A DNA stretch of 64,000 bases from an uncultured Acetatifactor sp. (GCA_934436435.1 CAKSAN010000014.1:1-64000), one strand, 5' to 3'. Shown: positions 44,254 to 53,483, counted from the first letter of the stretch. Notes: a model not told the origin generated them from the sequence alone. Numbers and translations: made by a program.

Positions 44254-44886
44254 CTATTTTTTCATCAGTATCGTAACGACACCGTCGGACTGGGAGGCAT
44301 CCACATAACCGTCCTCTCCCATGACCACGCCCTCGCTGACGTACAGCACCGGGTAAGGACAGTATATATATGCGCTTGCATTCGTAATGATCAGGTGCCC
44401 CTTCTCCAAAGCCTTGTTCAGCTTCCCGGAATCGGCAGGCGTACCGTTCGCAGCATCCACCAGCCCCAGATCCACGCTGATTCCCTGTGAAAGTGCCTCT
44501 ACTCTGGTCCCGTAGAACAGATCCTGTTCATTATATTCGGCATAGCTGTCCGCACTGTCAAAATCCTGTACCACCTGAACTGTGGCTCCGTCTCCCAGTG
44601 TCTGCACTGATACCACCGTCATGGGATCTTCCGATCCGTCACCGTGGGTGCTGTTGAATTCGTCCGCCTCTTCCCTCACCATCTCTTCCAGACCGTTCAG
44701 CGTGTAGAAATCCTTATCAAAGGTATTCACCAGATAAGAGGTCACTTTTCCGTCCTTTTCCACAACCAGAGAGGTATTGATCACCTCCGAAGGAAGCTTT
44801 GCCGTCTGACCGCAGCCGCCGAGGGAAAGTACAAGGAGTCCCGACAATCCTGCCGCAAGAAACTTTTTTATTCTATTCTGCCTCAT
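44254..44886 (-). CDS. Secreted lipoprotein of unknown function
   Basis: A 210-residue protein with a signal peptide and lipobox LSLGGC (Cys near residue 25), so anchored on the outer face of the membrane. The mature part has no family I recognise; it is acidic and beta-strand rich with a GDGATVQVVQDF stretch. The ATG at 44886 was chosen for its AAGGAG site and because it starts a proper signal peptide. It is between recO and glyS in the same operon direction. Confidence 0.75.
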   Translation of the reverse strand: MRQNRIKKFLAAGLSGLLVLSLGGCGQTAKLPSEVINTSLVVEKDGKVTSYLVNTFDKDFYTLNGLEEMVREEADEFNSTHGDGSEDPMTVVSVQTLGDGATVQVVQDFDSADSYAEYNEQDLFYGTRVEALSQGISVDLGLVDAANGTPADSGKLNKALEKGHLIITNASAYIYCPYPVLYVSEGVVMGEDGYVDASQSDGVVTILMKK

Positions 44887-44924
44887 AAATGAGTCTCCTT
44901 TTTTGGCATCAGCCATAACCGATT

Positions 44925-45575
44925 TTAACATAGAGTTTTGAGTATTTCAAGACTTTTGAATGACCTGTCCATGAAACGTTTCCGATATTCCGACGAGATC
45001 TGTGAAAGTTCGGCAAGAACCTGATCCGATACGGTAAAAGTATATAGTTTCTCCACGGAACTCTCCGCTATGTAGTTCAGTGCATACAGCGTAGACTCTT
45101 CCAACGCCCGTCCCTGCGGCGCCCCCGGGTATTCTCCGTTGACAACGATGGCTTTCAGTTCAAAAATACTGCGTACCAGCTCATTGGGAAGCGCCGGTGC
45201 ACACAAGGCGCGCAGGGACTGGTACAGGAGCTTTAGCATCTCTCTTTCGTCGTTGTTCTCCCTACAGTAAAAGTCTGCCACCTCCGCAAAATACATGCCG
45301 TAGCAGGCACCCACATAATCGGTCATCAGTTCCGGAAAATAGTTCTGAATATCCGCTTCCGTCACGGTATAAGAGCTGCGTCCCTCATACAGCCGGAAGG
45401 TGCCAAAAGCAAAAGGGTTGGTCGCTGCCGCCAGCCGGTTGCCGGGCTTTCTGGCCCCTCTGGCAAAAGCAGTGATCTTCCCTTTTTCTCTGGTGAGCAG
45501 GCATACCCGCCTGTCATATTCACCGAACGGTGTCTGTTTTAATACAATTCCTGTTACATACAGGGATTCCTGCAT
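44925..45575 (-). CDS. recO: DNA repair protein RecO
   Basis: Recombination mediator that loads RecA with RecR. The 216-residue protein has the N-terminal OB fold (MQESLYVTGIVLKQTPFGEYDR), an all-helical middle and a C-terminal segment. The usual four-Cys zinc site is not evident here, as in some other Firmicutes. The ATG at 45575 has GGGGAGG before it and lies inside the preceding small gene. Confidence 0.94.
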   Translation of the reverse strand: MQESLYVTGIVLKQTPFGEYDRRVCLLTREKGKITAFARGARKPGNRLAAATNPFAFGTFRLYEGRSSYTVTEADIQNYFPELMTDYVGACYGMYFAEVADFYCRENNDEREMLKLLYQSLRALCAPALPNELVRSIFELKAIVVNGEYPGAPQGRALEESTLYALNYIAESSVEKLYTFTVSDQVLAELSQISSEYRKRFMDRSFKSLEILKTLC

Positions 45576-45748
45576 GATCCATCCTCCCCGACGTGAAGGG
45601 CTGTGCTCCCTTCCGCTCTGCAATCCCCGGAGGAGCTGCCACATACCGCAGCCGGTGAGTCCTCCTTTCCCGCACTTTGCAGGTAATTCAGATAATCCTC
45701 CACTCTGCCGGTATGTTCAAATTGCTGCCAGTAATCCGTGAACTGCAT
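45554..45748 (-). CDS. Small YqzL-like protein
   Basis: A 64-residue protein between era and recO, where Firmicutes often have yqzL. The first 25 residues fit the YqzL pattern: Trp, then F..TG..E.YL.YL. The remainder is low-complexity and cysteine/serine-rich, possibly read only because the stop lies inside recO. GAGGGGG is 9 bases before the ATG at 45748. It overlaps recO by 22 bases. Function unknown in the family. Confidence 0.7.
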   Translation of the reverse strand: MQFTDYWQQFEHTGRVEDYLNYLQSAGKEDSPAAVCGSSSGDCRAEGSTALHVGEDGSCRNPCM

Positions 45749-45816
45749 CTTACGCATCCCCCTCTTCTATCAGTGTGTCATCCTCTGTAAAAATAGGGTC
45801 TGCAAATTTCGTTTTT

Positions 45817-46734
45817 CTATTCGCCCATCTCAATGTCTTTCGGATTATATCCGAAGTTCTTGAGCAGGATGTCGCTGTCTCTCCAGTCCTTCTTCACCTT
45901 CACCCAGAGTTGCAGATTGACCTTCATTTCCAGCATATCCTCGATCTCCGGACGGGCCTGGGAACCGATCTTTTTCAGCATCTGGCCGCCCTTGCCGATG
46001 ATGATACCCTTGTGGGAATCTCTCTCGCAGATAATCGTAGCCTCGATGTCGCAGATCCGTCCTCTCTCCTTCATGCTCTCCACCGTCACCGCAATGCCGT
46101 GGGGAATCTCCTCGGACAACAGGCGCAGCGCCTTTTCACGAATCAGCTCCGCCACGATCTGCCGCATGGGCTGATCCGTGATGGTATCCTCATCATAAAA
46201 TGCCGGGCCATAGGGCAGGTATTTCAAAATACACTGAATCAGTACATCCGTATTGTCTCCCTTTAAGGCGGACACCGGAACGATCTCCTGAAAATCCAGT
46301 TCCTTGCGGTAGGTATCTATAAATGCCAGAATCTCTTCCTTTTTCACGGTGTCCGTTTTGTTGATCACAAGGATCACGGGAGTCTTGGTCTTCTTCAGCT
46401 GTTCGATAATATGACGTTCTCCGGCACCGATGAAATTCGTAGGCTCCACCAGCCACAGAATTACATCCACATCGTTTAACGTATGTTCCGCAACGTTGAC
46501 CATATAGTCGCCCAGTTTGTTTTTCGCCTTGTGGATACCGGGAGTATCCAGGAATACGATCTGTCCCTCTTCCAGCGTCAGTACGGTCTGGATACGATTA
46601 CGGGTGGTCTGCGGTTTGTTGGATGTGATGGCGATCTTCTGTCCGATCAGTCGGTTCATCAGTGTGGACTTTCCTACATTGGGACGTCCGATCAGGGTGG
46701 CAAAGCCGGATTTATATGCCGGATTTTCGTTCAT
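45817..46734 (-). CDS. era: GTPase Era
   Basis: Ribosome-assembly GTPase binding the 3' end of 16S rRNA. G motifs: GRPNVGKST (G1), DTPG (G3), NKTD (G4). The C-terminal KH domain has GKGGQMLKKIG. 305 residues, standard. It starts 2 bases after the DUF4349 gene. Confidence 0.98.
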   Translation of the reverse strand: MNENPAYKSGFATLIGRPNVGKSTLMNRLIGQKIAITSNKPQTTRNRIQTVLTLEEGQIVFLDTPGIHKAKNKLGDYMVNVAEHTLNDVDVILWLVEPTNFIGAGERHIIEQLKKTKTPVILVINKTDTVKKEEILAFIDTYRKELDFQEIVPVSALKGDNTDVLIQCILKYLPYGPAFYDEDTITDQPMRQIVAELIREKALRLLSEEIPHGIAVTVESMKERGRICDIEATIICERDSHKGIIIGKGGQMLKKIGSQARPEIEDMLEMKVNLQLWVKVKKDWRDSDILLKNFGYNPKDIEMGE

Positions 46735-46736
46735 TT

Positions 46737-47828
46737 TTATTTCTCCTGTTCTTGTGTTTTTGTCTGTTCCGCATTCTCTGTTTTTGCGGTATCCGCTGTA
46801 TTCTGCAATGTCTTCTGCATTTTGGTTTCCTCTTCAGTGAACTTTTTCTGTTCCTCCGCGCGGATCCGCTTCGTGCGCTTTCTGATCTTCTTTAAGATCA
46901 GCACGATGACTGCGATCACGATGACCCAGATCACCAGATAAGGGATGTTGATCACGAACCAGATGGCCGCTTCCTTAATTCCAATGCCAATGCTCTTCAG
47001 ACTGTCCATAAATCCCGCAGAGATGCGTTCCCATGTGGTCTCTTCCTCTACCGGCGTATAGACCTCTACCTCATCAATATAGAGGTATACGGTGCTGTAG
47101 TCAACCTGATTGTCATAGCTGCGCAGCTGGGATTCCATGCTTTCCAGCTGGTATCTCACATCGGACAGACGCTGTTCGATGGTGATGATGTCCTCGATGC
47201 TCTCTGCCTGTTCCAGCAGCTGTAACAGTCTCTCCTGTTCGGTCTGCAGGGCATCTCTGTGGCTTTGCAGGTCCACATAAGTCAGCGTCACATCCTGCAC
47301 ATTCTCAGACCGGCTGGTCACATTGCCCAGATCCGATACGGTATTTAAGAATTCCTCCAGCCGATCCTTCGGAATGCGGATCGTCATGTTCGCATTTCTG
47401 GTGGAACGATAATTGTAATAGCTGCTGCCGTTATAGGCATCCAGACTTTCTATGTAACCGCCCAGCTCCGTTACCTTGTTCTCCACGGCCGCCAGGAGCT
47501 TGTCATATTCTCTGGTCTCCACGTTCATGTCTACGTTTTTGATCAGCTTCCGTTCTGTGGCCGCAGCACCTGCCGCGCCTTCTTCCGTCACAGCGTTGTC
47601 CGTACTTCCTGCACTCTCTGCTGCGATGTCTGTGCCGAATCCACCGTCATAATATTGCTCCGCAGCCGCAGCCGTCTCATTGGAAGATGATACGGCAAAA
47701 TCCGCATCCATCAGATCGTTGATGCCGTATTTGCTGCCCGCCGAACTGCCACAGGCCGTAAGTGAAAATATCATGCCTGCCGTAAGTAATCCTGTAATGA
47801 TCTTCGTTTCCAGATTTCTTTTTTTCAT
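46737..47828 (-). CDS. DUF4349-family lipoprotein with C-terminal membrane helix
   Basis: A 363-residue envelope protein: signal peptide and lipobox SLTAC (Cys near 26), a variable Ser/Ala linker, the DUF4349 domain (about 95-285) with NMTIRIPKDRLEEFLN and a coiled-coil stretch around 205-255, a membrane helix (about 300-322) and a basic/acidic coiled tail. GGAGAGG precedes the ATG at 47828. DUF4349 proteins lack an assigned activity; some link to anti-sigma or stress functions. Confidence 0.85.
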   Translation of the reverse strand: MKKRNLETKIITGLLTAGMIFSLTACGSSAGSKYGINDLMDADFAVSSSNETAAAAEQYYDGGFGTDIAAESAGSTDNAVTEEGAAGAAATERKLIKNVDMNVETREYDKLLAAVENKVTELGGYIESLDAYNGSSYYNYRSTRNANMTIRIPKDRLEEFLNTVSDLGNVTSRSENVQDVTLTYVDLQSHRDALQTEQERLLQLLEQAESIEDIITIEQRLSDVRYQLESMESQLRSYDNQVDYSTVYLYIDEVEVYTPVEEETTWERISAGFMDSLKSIGIGIKEAAIWFVINIPYLVIWVIVIAVIVLILKKIRKRTKRIRAEEQKKFTEEETKMQKTLQNTADTAKTENAEQTKTQEQEK

Positions 47829-47957
47829 AACCCTCTCCATTCTGCGGACGGAATCTTCCGGTGCCCCGGAGATTTTCGTCTGCGGCTTGCTTTTTATGTG
47901 TTTCACCCCTATAAACGAAATATTCTCACAGAAGTTCTTTATTTATTTCACTTTTTT

Positions 47958-48010
47958 ACTATTCAAAACCACATTCGCAAAATCGCAGTTTCACAGCTTC
48001 TCTGAATAGT
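47958..48010 (-). repeat. Hairpin element, copy B of the thrC-leader element
   Basis: Outer inverted repeat ACTATTCA/TGAATAGT (47958-47965 with 48003-48010). On the minus strand GATTTTGCGAATG and the adjacent GGTT.TGAATAGT match the thrC leader element nearly base for base. This copy lacks the inner GAATAACA hairpin. It starts directly after the stop of the M16C protease gene and may also serve as its 3' hairpin. Confidence 0.7.
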
Positions 48011-48011
48011 T

Positions 48012-50930
48012 TCAAAAAAGATTTTCCACTTTCAGGAATCTCTCCTGCTCTTCCTTCACCTTGGAAGCCGTACCTACGACGCAGAGCAGATCCTCCTGCA
48101 TAAATGCCCGGATATGCGCGGACAATGCCCGGATATCTTCTTCGTCAGCCGCTAACAGTTCATCACGCTCTCTCTGTAATGTGGCATTATCCAGTCCCGT
48201 CATATAGGCGCTTAAGGAATACAGTCCCTTTGCCGCCGGGTTCATGGGCACATCCAGATCACTGACGGCACCGATGATATACTGGGTCATGGTGCGCTCG
48301 TCTGCGGTGAACTCCGCAATGGCATCCGCCGCCTTTTCATAAATATCAATAGTCCTGCCCAGATTCGGGTCTCTGTAGGAGACAAAATAGCTGTCACCGG
48401 ATCTGCCGAAGCTGCACATACAGCCGTAGGCGCCGCCCTTCACCCGGACATTGACCCACAGATACTCATAGCCCATCATGACTTTCAGTACTCTTAAGGC
48501 TCCGGTATATTTCAGTCCGCTCTTACGGAAATTGCCGGCGCGGCATACATAGTTGACCTGGCCGGAGGTTAAGAAGCCTTCGTTCTTCCGGGAAACTTCC
48601 GGAATATAATGTTCTTTTTCCACGGGTTCCGTATGAAGCGCTGTCTTAAAGGCCTCCACCGGGGCATCCAGAAGCGTCACTGCCTTTTGTTCTCCGACGA
48701 AATCCACCATGAGATTTTCCGGGCGGAAGATCATTTTTAACAAGGTCTGCAAGATCTCTACCAGTTCTTCCTTTTTCTCATCGAAATGCGCTTCCAGGTC
48801 CGCGGTCAGACGATAGAACGGGATGCCTGAGATCTCTTCGCTGACGGCTCCGGGAATGCTGCCGTAGGACAGGGCTCTTCCGGCTGCCACGCTATGTCCG
48901 CCGGAGGTCATCTGTGCCTGCATGCGGGATTTGCCTTCCGCAAGGATCTCATACAGTCTCTTGGTATCCGCGAAATCACTGGTCATGACGATCTCACGCA
49001 TCAGATCCACAGCCTCAGCGATACGGTCGTAGAACACCTTGGTCTTCAGTTCCAGGGTCAGTGTAAACCGGTCCGTATCCTGTAATCTGCCATAGACATT
49101 ATTTACCGCAGCCATACCGCCGGTGACCAGATTCATCTCATTATACAGATCTCCGTAGGCATAATGCTCCGTGTTTAACAATCCCAGACAGCCTTTCAGG
49201 ATTCCGATATACGGGAAATATTTTCCGGGGATCTGATCCAGCTTGAAGATCAGACGTAAGTAGCCGATTCCGTTGGTAAACAGATCATGATACAAAAGTG
49301 GGGTATCCCCGATGCTCCGTACTTCGTTCACCGGCAGATTTGCCTCTTTTTTCATATCTTCTCTCTTAAGCAGCGGAATCTTCTCCAGATCCTCCTTCGC
49401 GTCCTCGCTCTCCTGGAACTCGGTCAGCTTCCGGAAAGTCTCCTTTACGCCCTCGATCTCTTCCGGGCTCATGGCAGCTTTCACCTGTGCCAGCTTTTCC
49501 CGCTGTTTCTGTTCCTGCTCTTCCAGAAGTCCCAGTTTCGGCTGTAAGATCACGACACTGCGATGGGTATTATTCAGCAGATATTTCTGTACCAGACCTT
49601 CAAAATATCCGGTCTTGACTTCCTTGCGAAGCTCCGCAAAGGTCTCGTTGGCTTCGATATGAACAAAAGGCAGTCTGTCATCGTACAGCCAGCTGTCCAG
49701 TACCTGTAAACCGTACATAAGTCCCTTGGGATAGGAACCGAAATCCGCCTCTCGGTATTTGAATTCGTAATAATTGATTCCGGCCAGCAGTGCCTTTTCG
49801 TCGAAGCCTTCCTTTACCAGCTTCTGAAGCACTTCTTCCGTTATCTGTAAAAATTCCTGTTCCTTTTCTACGGATGTATCCTTCGCCACCACGCTGAAAT
49901 ATGGCTGACGGATGCCGTTCTCGTAGATGCTGTAGACGTCCTTGCCCACACCGCGGTCCACCAGCGCCTGCTTTAAAGGTGCTCCCGGAGCGGAACACAG
50001 GGCATAATCCAGAATCTGGAAGGCAATGTAGAGCTTCGGATCCAGGCTGTTGCCGACGCAGAAATTCTGGGACAGATAGGTATTCTCCTCCTCGTCCTCT
50101 CCCTCGCCGATGGGACAGTCTCTGACGATCCGGTTCGGAGTGGTAAATGCCGCCTCCTCCGTTACTTCGGAGTCTACTTCCAGAGTATCGTAAGCAGACA
50201 GATACTGTTCGTCGATAAAGGTCAGTTTCTCCGCCATATCCATGTTGCCGTAGAGGTAGATATAGCTGTTGGAGGGATGATAGAACTTCCGGTGGAAATT
50301 CAGGAACTCTTCGTAGGTCAGTTCCGGAATCACCTCCGGGTCACCGCCGGATTCACAGCCATAGGTGGTATGGGGATACAGGGAGTTCATGATCTCCCGC
50401 TCCAGCACGTCATCCGGAGAGGAAAAGGCACCCTTCATCTCGTTATAGACCACACCGTTGACCTTCAGTTCTTCCTCGTCACCTTCCAGCTCGTAATGCC
50501 AGCCTTCCTGACGGAAAATGGATTCATTTTTATAAATATTGGGATAAAATACGGCATCCAGATAGACATGCATCAGGTTCTGGAAATCCTTGTCATTACA
50601 GCTTGCCACAGGGTACACGGTCTTGTCCGGATAGGTCATGGCATTTAAGAAGGTATTCAGGGACCCCTTTACCAGTTCCACAAAGGGATCCTTCACCGGG
50701 AATTCCTTGGATCCGCAGAGCACGGAGTGTTCCAGAATATGTGCCACGCCGGTGGAATCCCTGGGGGTGGTACGGAAGCCGATGTAAAATACCTTGTTCT
50801 CATCATCGTTGGATACCAGTGCCACCCTTGCTCCGGTCTTCTTGTGACGGCACAGATAGGTCACGCTGTTGATGTCCGGGATCTGCCGTTTCTCTATGAT
50901 CTCGTATGTGGATAAATCTTCTACTCTCAT
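48012..50930 (-). CDS. M16C metalloprotease, PreP-like
   Basis: A 972-residue zinc peptidase with an inverted HXXEH motif, HILEH, near residue 65 and a distal Glu about 75 residues later in the NEMKGAFSSP region. The four-domain clam-shell fold of presequence protease is indicated by length and the M16C-associated middle part. No signal peptide; likely degrades short peptides in the cytosol. TAGGAG precedes the ATG. Confidence 0.93.
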   Translation of the reverse strand: MRVEDLSTYEIIEKRQIPDINSVTYLCRHKKTGARVALVSNDDENKVFYIGFRTTPRDSTGVAHILEHSVLCGSKEFPVKDPFVELVKGSLNTFLNAMTYPDKTVYPVASCNDKDFQNLMHVYLDAVFYPNIYKNESIFRQEGWHYELEGDEEELKVNGVVYNEMKGAFSSPDDVLEREIMNSLYPHTTYGCESGGDPEVIPELTYEEFLNFHRKFYHPSNSYIYLYGNMDMAEKLTFIDEQYLSAYDTLEVDSEVTEEAAFTTPNRIVRDCPIGEGEDEEENTYLSQNFCVGNSLDPKLYIAFQILDYALCSAPGAPLKQALVDRGVGKDVYSIYENGIRQPYFSVVAKDTSVEKEQEFLQITEEVLQKLVKEGFDEKALLAGINYYEFKYREADFGSYPKGLMYGLQVLDSWLYDDRLPFVHIEANETFAELRKEVKTGYFEGLVQKYLLNNTHRSVVILQPKLGLLEEQEQKQREKLAQVKAAMSPEEIEGVKETFRKLTEFQESEDAKEDLEKIPLLKREDMKKEANLPVNEVRSIGDTPLLYHDLFTNGIGYLRLIFKLDQIPGKYFPYIGILKGCLGLLNTEHYAYGDLYNEMNLVTGGMAAVNNVYGRLQDTDRFTLTLELKTKVFYDRIAEAVDLMREIVMTSDFADTKRLYEILAEGKSRMQAQMTSGGHSVAAGRALSYGSIPGAVSEEISGIPFYRLTADLEAHFDEKKEELVEILQTLLKMIFRPENLMVDFVGEQKAVTLLDAPVEAFKTALHTEPVEKEHYIPEVSRKNEGFLTSGQVNYVCRAGNFRKSGLKYTGALRVLKVMMGYEYLWVNVRVKGGAYGCMCSFGRSGDSYFVSYRDPNLGRTIDIYEKAADAIAEFTADERTMTQYIIGAVSDLDVPMNPAAKGLYSLSAYMTGLDNATLQRERDELLAADEEDIRALSAHIRAFMQEDLLCVVGTASKVKEEQERFLKVENLF

Positions 50931-51007
50931 ATTTTTTATGTCTCCTAGTTTTTAGCTTAATGGATTTCTCCGTGCTTCACACTTTCGAAATCGTAACGCC
51001 CATTCGT

Positions 51008-51097
51008 AATCCGGGCTATCGCCCCTCTTACTCATGTTCGTTTGCTCCCCTCACAGAAAACCTCCGCTGTCTGCAAGCAGCCGCGTAGATTTCTGTG
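51008..51097 (-). repeat. Intergenic hairpin element related to 22111-22184
   Basis: Contains AATCCGGGCTATCGCCC (51008-51024), one base different from 22111-22127, then an ACTCATG block and a hairpin CACAGAAA/TTTCTGTG (51052-51059 with 51090-51097) with CTGCAAGCAG at its apex (51071-51080), also as at 22 kb. It probably ends the transcript from 51113. Remaining bases between 50931 and 51112 show no gene. Confidence 0.6.
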
Positions 51098-51112
51098 GGT
51101 GAGCTTAATCTA

Positions 51113-51538
51113 TCAAAACGCTGCCAGTGCCAGCTTGCTCATGGAAATCTCCTGAATCACAACGCCCTTCGCTTCTTTTTCTTCCGGCGTCATGGCGGTC
51201 AGTTCCCGGATGTTCAGTTCTCTGGTGACATAACGCTTTTTGCCTCTGCCGAAGATTCCTTTTTTCTCCTCAATAATATTGATCTTCACCCGGGCCTTGA
51301 TCCGGTCGTAGATCTTGACCAAAAAGCTGTCCGGCTTCAGATAATACAGATGGGTCTCCAGCGTATCCTGGGGATCCACCTCTTTTTCCGCTAAAATATA
51401 GCGTTCCACGATCAGTCGGAATTTAAACGCCACCTCATCCTGATTCAGCAGCTCCGCGAAGGTATATTTTGCACCTATGTAGACCTTCGACGTATCCTGT
51501 AAGCTGTATTTATAATTCTCATAAACTGTCTTTTGCAT
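51113..51538 (-). CDS. Unknown protein paired with the sigma-like gene
   Basis: A 141-residue soluble protein that I do not recognise. It is rich in aromatic and charged residues (YENYKYSLQDTSKVYIGAKY near the start, a basic KKGIFGRGKKRY stretch at about 92-103). GAGG precedes the ATG at 51538, which lies inside the end of the sigma-like gene (20-base overlap), so the two are translationally coupled and probably work together. Confidence 0.7.
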   Translation of the reverse strand: MQKTVYENYKYSLQDTSKVYIGAKYTFAELLNQDEVAFKFRLIVERYILAEKEVDPQDTLETHLYYLKPDSFLVKIYDRIKARVKINIIEEKKGIFGRGKKRYVTRELNIRELTAMTPEEKEAKGVVIQEISMSKLALAAF

Positions 51539-52271
51539 TGTTGTCGATATCCTCAATCTTGAAACCGCTCATCCGTACCGCATCCTCGATCATTTTGCGG
51601 GACATGCCGGTCTCCTCCATCAGTTCCTCTATGGTCACCTTACGGCTCAGTTCCTCCGCCAGTTCTCTGGCTTTGTCCGCCACCTTGTTGACCTTGTCTT
51701 CCACGCGCTTGTCGATCTTTGTGTTCTCCGTATGTTCGGCAATGTACTCTTCCATGGCATCCATGATCATCTTGCCGAGCATTCCCTCCACCTCGTCCGG
51801 CTTTTCCAGACTGCCCAGCATGGTCACTCCAAAGGAAAGGGCCAGATTGCCTTCTCCCACCAGATCCTCCAGCAGAACGCCCTGTCCGGCATAAAGCTTT
51901 GCGATCTCCGCCACATCCGACAGATGCATTTCGATCAGACGCTGCTGAGCATCGCTCTCTCCCGCCATGGCAGCGATGGCAAATGCCTGCTTTTCTCCGT
52001 CACTGTAGGTCGGCAGGGCTGCCACTTCATCCAGATATTCCTGTAAGTAATCCTTTTCTTCCTCCGTCAGAAATTCGTCGGGATCCATGGGCTGTCCGAT
52101 ACCGATTTTATGTTTTAACAGGTAATCAAATACCATTTGCAGCTGTTCACCGCTTAAGCTCAGTTCCGCGAAAGCTTCCTTTACCTGTTCTTCGCTGATG
52201 CAGTTGCCCTGCTCCTTTGCGGTCTTTCGGACCTGCTCTAAGGTCTGGGCGAATAATACCTCTTTGTTCAT
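51519..52271 (-). CDS. Sigma-70-like protein lacking region 4
   Basis: A 250-residue protein. Residues 1-57 resemble sigma region 1.1 (ISEEQVKEAF, HKIGI), 107-150 resemble regions 2.1-2.2 (QQRLIEMHLSDVAEIAKLY, LLEDLVGEGNLAL), and 186-237 resemble region 3 (ARELAEELSRKVTIEELME). The stretch where regions 2.3-2.4 melt and read the -10 (about 151-185) has lost the usual aromatic FSTYA-type motif, and there is no region 4 to read the -35. It may bind core polymerase without directing promoter use, or be a diverged regulator. It is coupled to the next gene. Confidence 0.72.
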   Translation of the reverse strand: MNKEVLFAQTLEQVRKTAKEQGNCISEEQVKEAFAELSLSGEQLQMVFDYLLKHKIGIGQPMDPDEFLTEEEKDYLQEYLDEVAALPTYSDGEKQAFAIAAMAGESDAQQRLIEMHLSDVAEIAKLYAGQGVLLEDLVGEGNLALSFGVTMLGSLEKPDEVEGMLGKMIMDAMEEYIAEHTENTKIDKRVEDKVNKVADKARELAEELSRKVTIEELMEETGMSRKMIEDAVRMSGFKIEDIDNNAKDSL

Positions 52272-52359
52272 ATAAAAAATTCTCCTTTATAATAACACAC
52301 TTTCTCCGCGCTGCGCTCGGAGCCTGCGAGCAGTCATGCGTTACAGACTATTGCAAATC

Positions 52360-53220
52360 TTATTTCACATGTTCATGAGTGAATAAATGATACTGGCAGT
52401 ATTCGTAGTTGCCATTGCACTTGGAGCAGAAACGGAACTCCAGATTCGGATCATCCTCTTCCGTCCTTCCGCAGACCGCACATTTGTGTCTTGTCACCTT
52501 GCTCCGTCCGGCATTGGACTTCCGCTCGAACTGGGCCTTGCGGTGCATCTGCTTCGGAGAGATGCGGCTGCGGTGCAATCTGTAAAAGTATAACACAAAA
52601 TTCAGCAAAGATGCCACTACTGCGAATTTGGTAAACAGATTTCCCACGATCACCGTATAGATCATCAGGATGGCATCCAGAATACCCATCCATTTTACCT
52701 TCACGGGAATCACAAACATCAAAAGCACCTGCATATCCGGATACGTTGCGGCAAATGCCAGGAAGATCGACAGATTGATATAATAGGTGCTGAACGCATA
52801 GGATCCGCTGTAGAAGATCACCGATGCCGTCTCGGTGGCTATTCCTCCGGTGATCAGGTATACGGCTGCCATGCACAGGAAGCTGCCGATAATTGTGAAC
52901 AGCATACCGGAAAAGATGTAGACATTATAACGATAAGTCCCCCAGGTGCGTTCCAGCGCTGTTCCCAGATTATAATAGAATAACAGCATGATGATCGTAA
53001 AAATATCCAGACTGTCCGGCGGAACGATCACCCAGGTCACCAGTCGCCAGATCTGTCCGTGCAGGATCCGGTAGGGATCCAGGGTCAGAAATCCCAACAG
53101 ATTATTTCCGGCGGCATTCCCCATCAGTTCAATCACATACCCCGCCACATAACTCATAATAAGGATCAGTGTCAGGTTCGGTATTGCATATTTCCCAAAC
53201 TTTTTTTCAAATTTGCTCAT
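52360..53220 (-). CDS. Rhomboid-like membrane protein with C-terminal zinc-ribbon-like domain
   Basis: A 286-residue protein with about six membrane helices. HGQIWRLVTWVI and NLGTALERTWGTYRYN match the WR-loop and L1 region of rhomboids. The active-site GxSG and a distal His are not found (the corresponding helix reads YSGSYAFSTYY), so it is probably a pseudoprotease. Residues about 240-275 hold CAVCG and CSKCNGNYEYCQYH, a zinc-ribbon-like pair. It has its own promoter and heads the group with the sigma-like gene. Confidence 0.75.
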   Translation of the reverse strand: MSKFEKKFGKYAIPNLTLILIMSYVAGYVIELMGNAAGNNLLGFLTLDPYRILHGQIWRLVTWVIVPPDSLDIFTIIMLLFYYNLGTALERTWGTYRYNVYIFSGMLFTIIGSFLCMAAVYLITGGIATETASVIFYSGSYAFSTYYINLSIFLAFAATYPDMQVLLMFVIPVKVKWMGILDAILMIYTVIVGNLFTKFAVVASLLNFVLYFYRLHRSRISPKQMHRKAQFERKSNAGRSKVTRHKCAVCGRTEEDDPNLEFRFCSKCNGNYEYCQYHLFTHEHVK

Positions 53221-53267
53221 ATAAAATAATCTCCGTAATATTTATATTTTGAATTTTCTCTATCGAG

Positions 53268-53296
53268 ATTGTAACATCCACAGAAGAATAAGTAAA
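53268..53296 (-). promoter_or_regulatory. Promoter of the rhomboid-like/sigma-like group
   Basis: Minus-strand TTTACT (53296-53291), a 17-base spacer, TACAAT (53273-53268). Leader of about 45 bases. Confidence 0.65.
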
Positions 53297-53382
53297 CTGC
53301 ACGTTCTCTTTTTTCAGAGTTTTCCCGAAAGTTTTAAGGTACATTTTACAAAACTTTAACAACTAATCTCCCGCTTTATTCG

Positions 53383-53411
53383 TTGCATTGTGGCGTTTTT
53401 TGTCGTATAAT
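53383..53411 (+). promoter_or_regulatory. Promoter of the dehydratase-activator gene
   Basis: TTGCAT (53383-53388), a 17-base spacer, TATAAT (53406-53411). The leader to the ATG at 53484 is about 66 bases. Confidence 0.8.
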
Positions 53412-53483
53412 GAGAATGTTTTGTTGATGAAAAAATTGCATTAATTAAGAAGATTTATTTTTATTTCAGGAAGGATGTATTAC

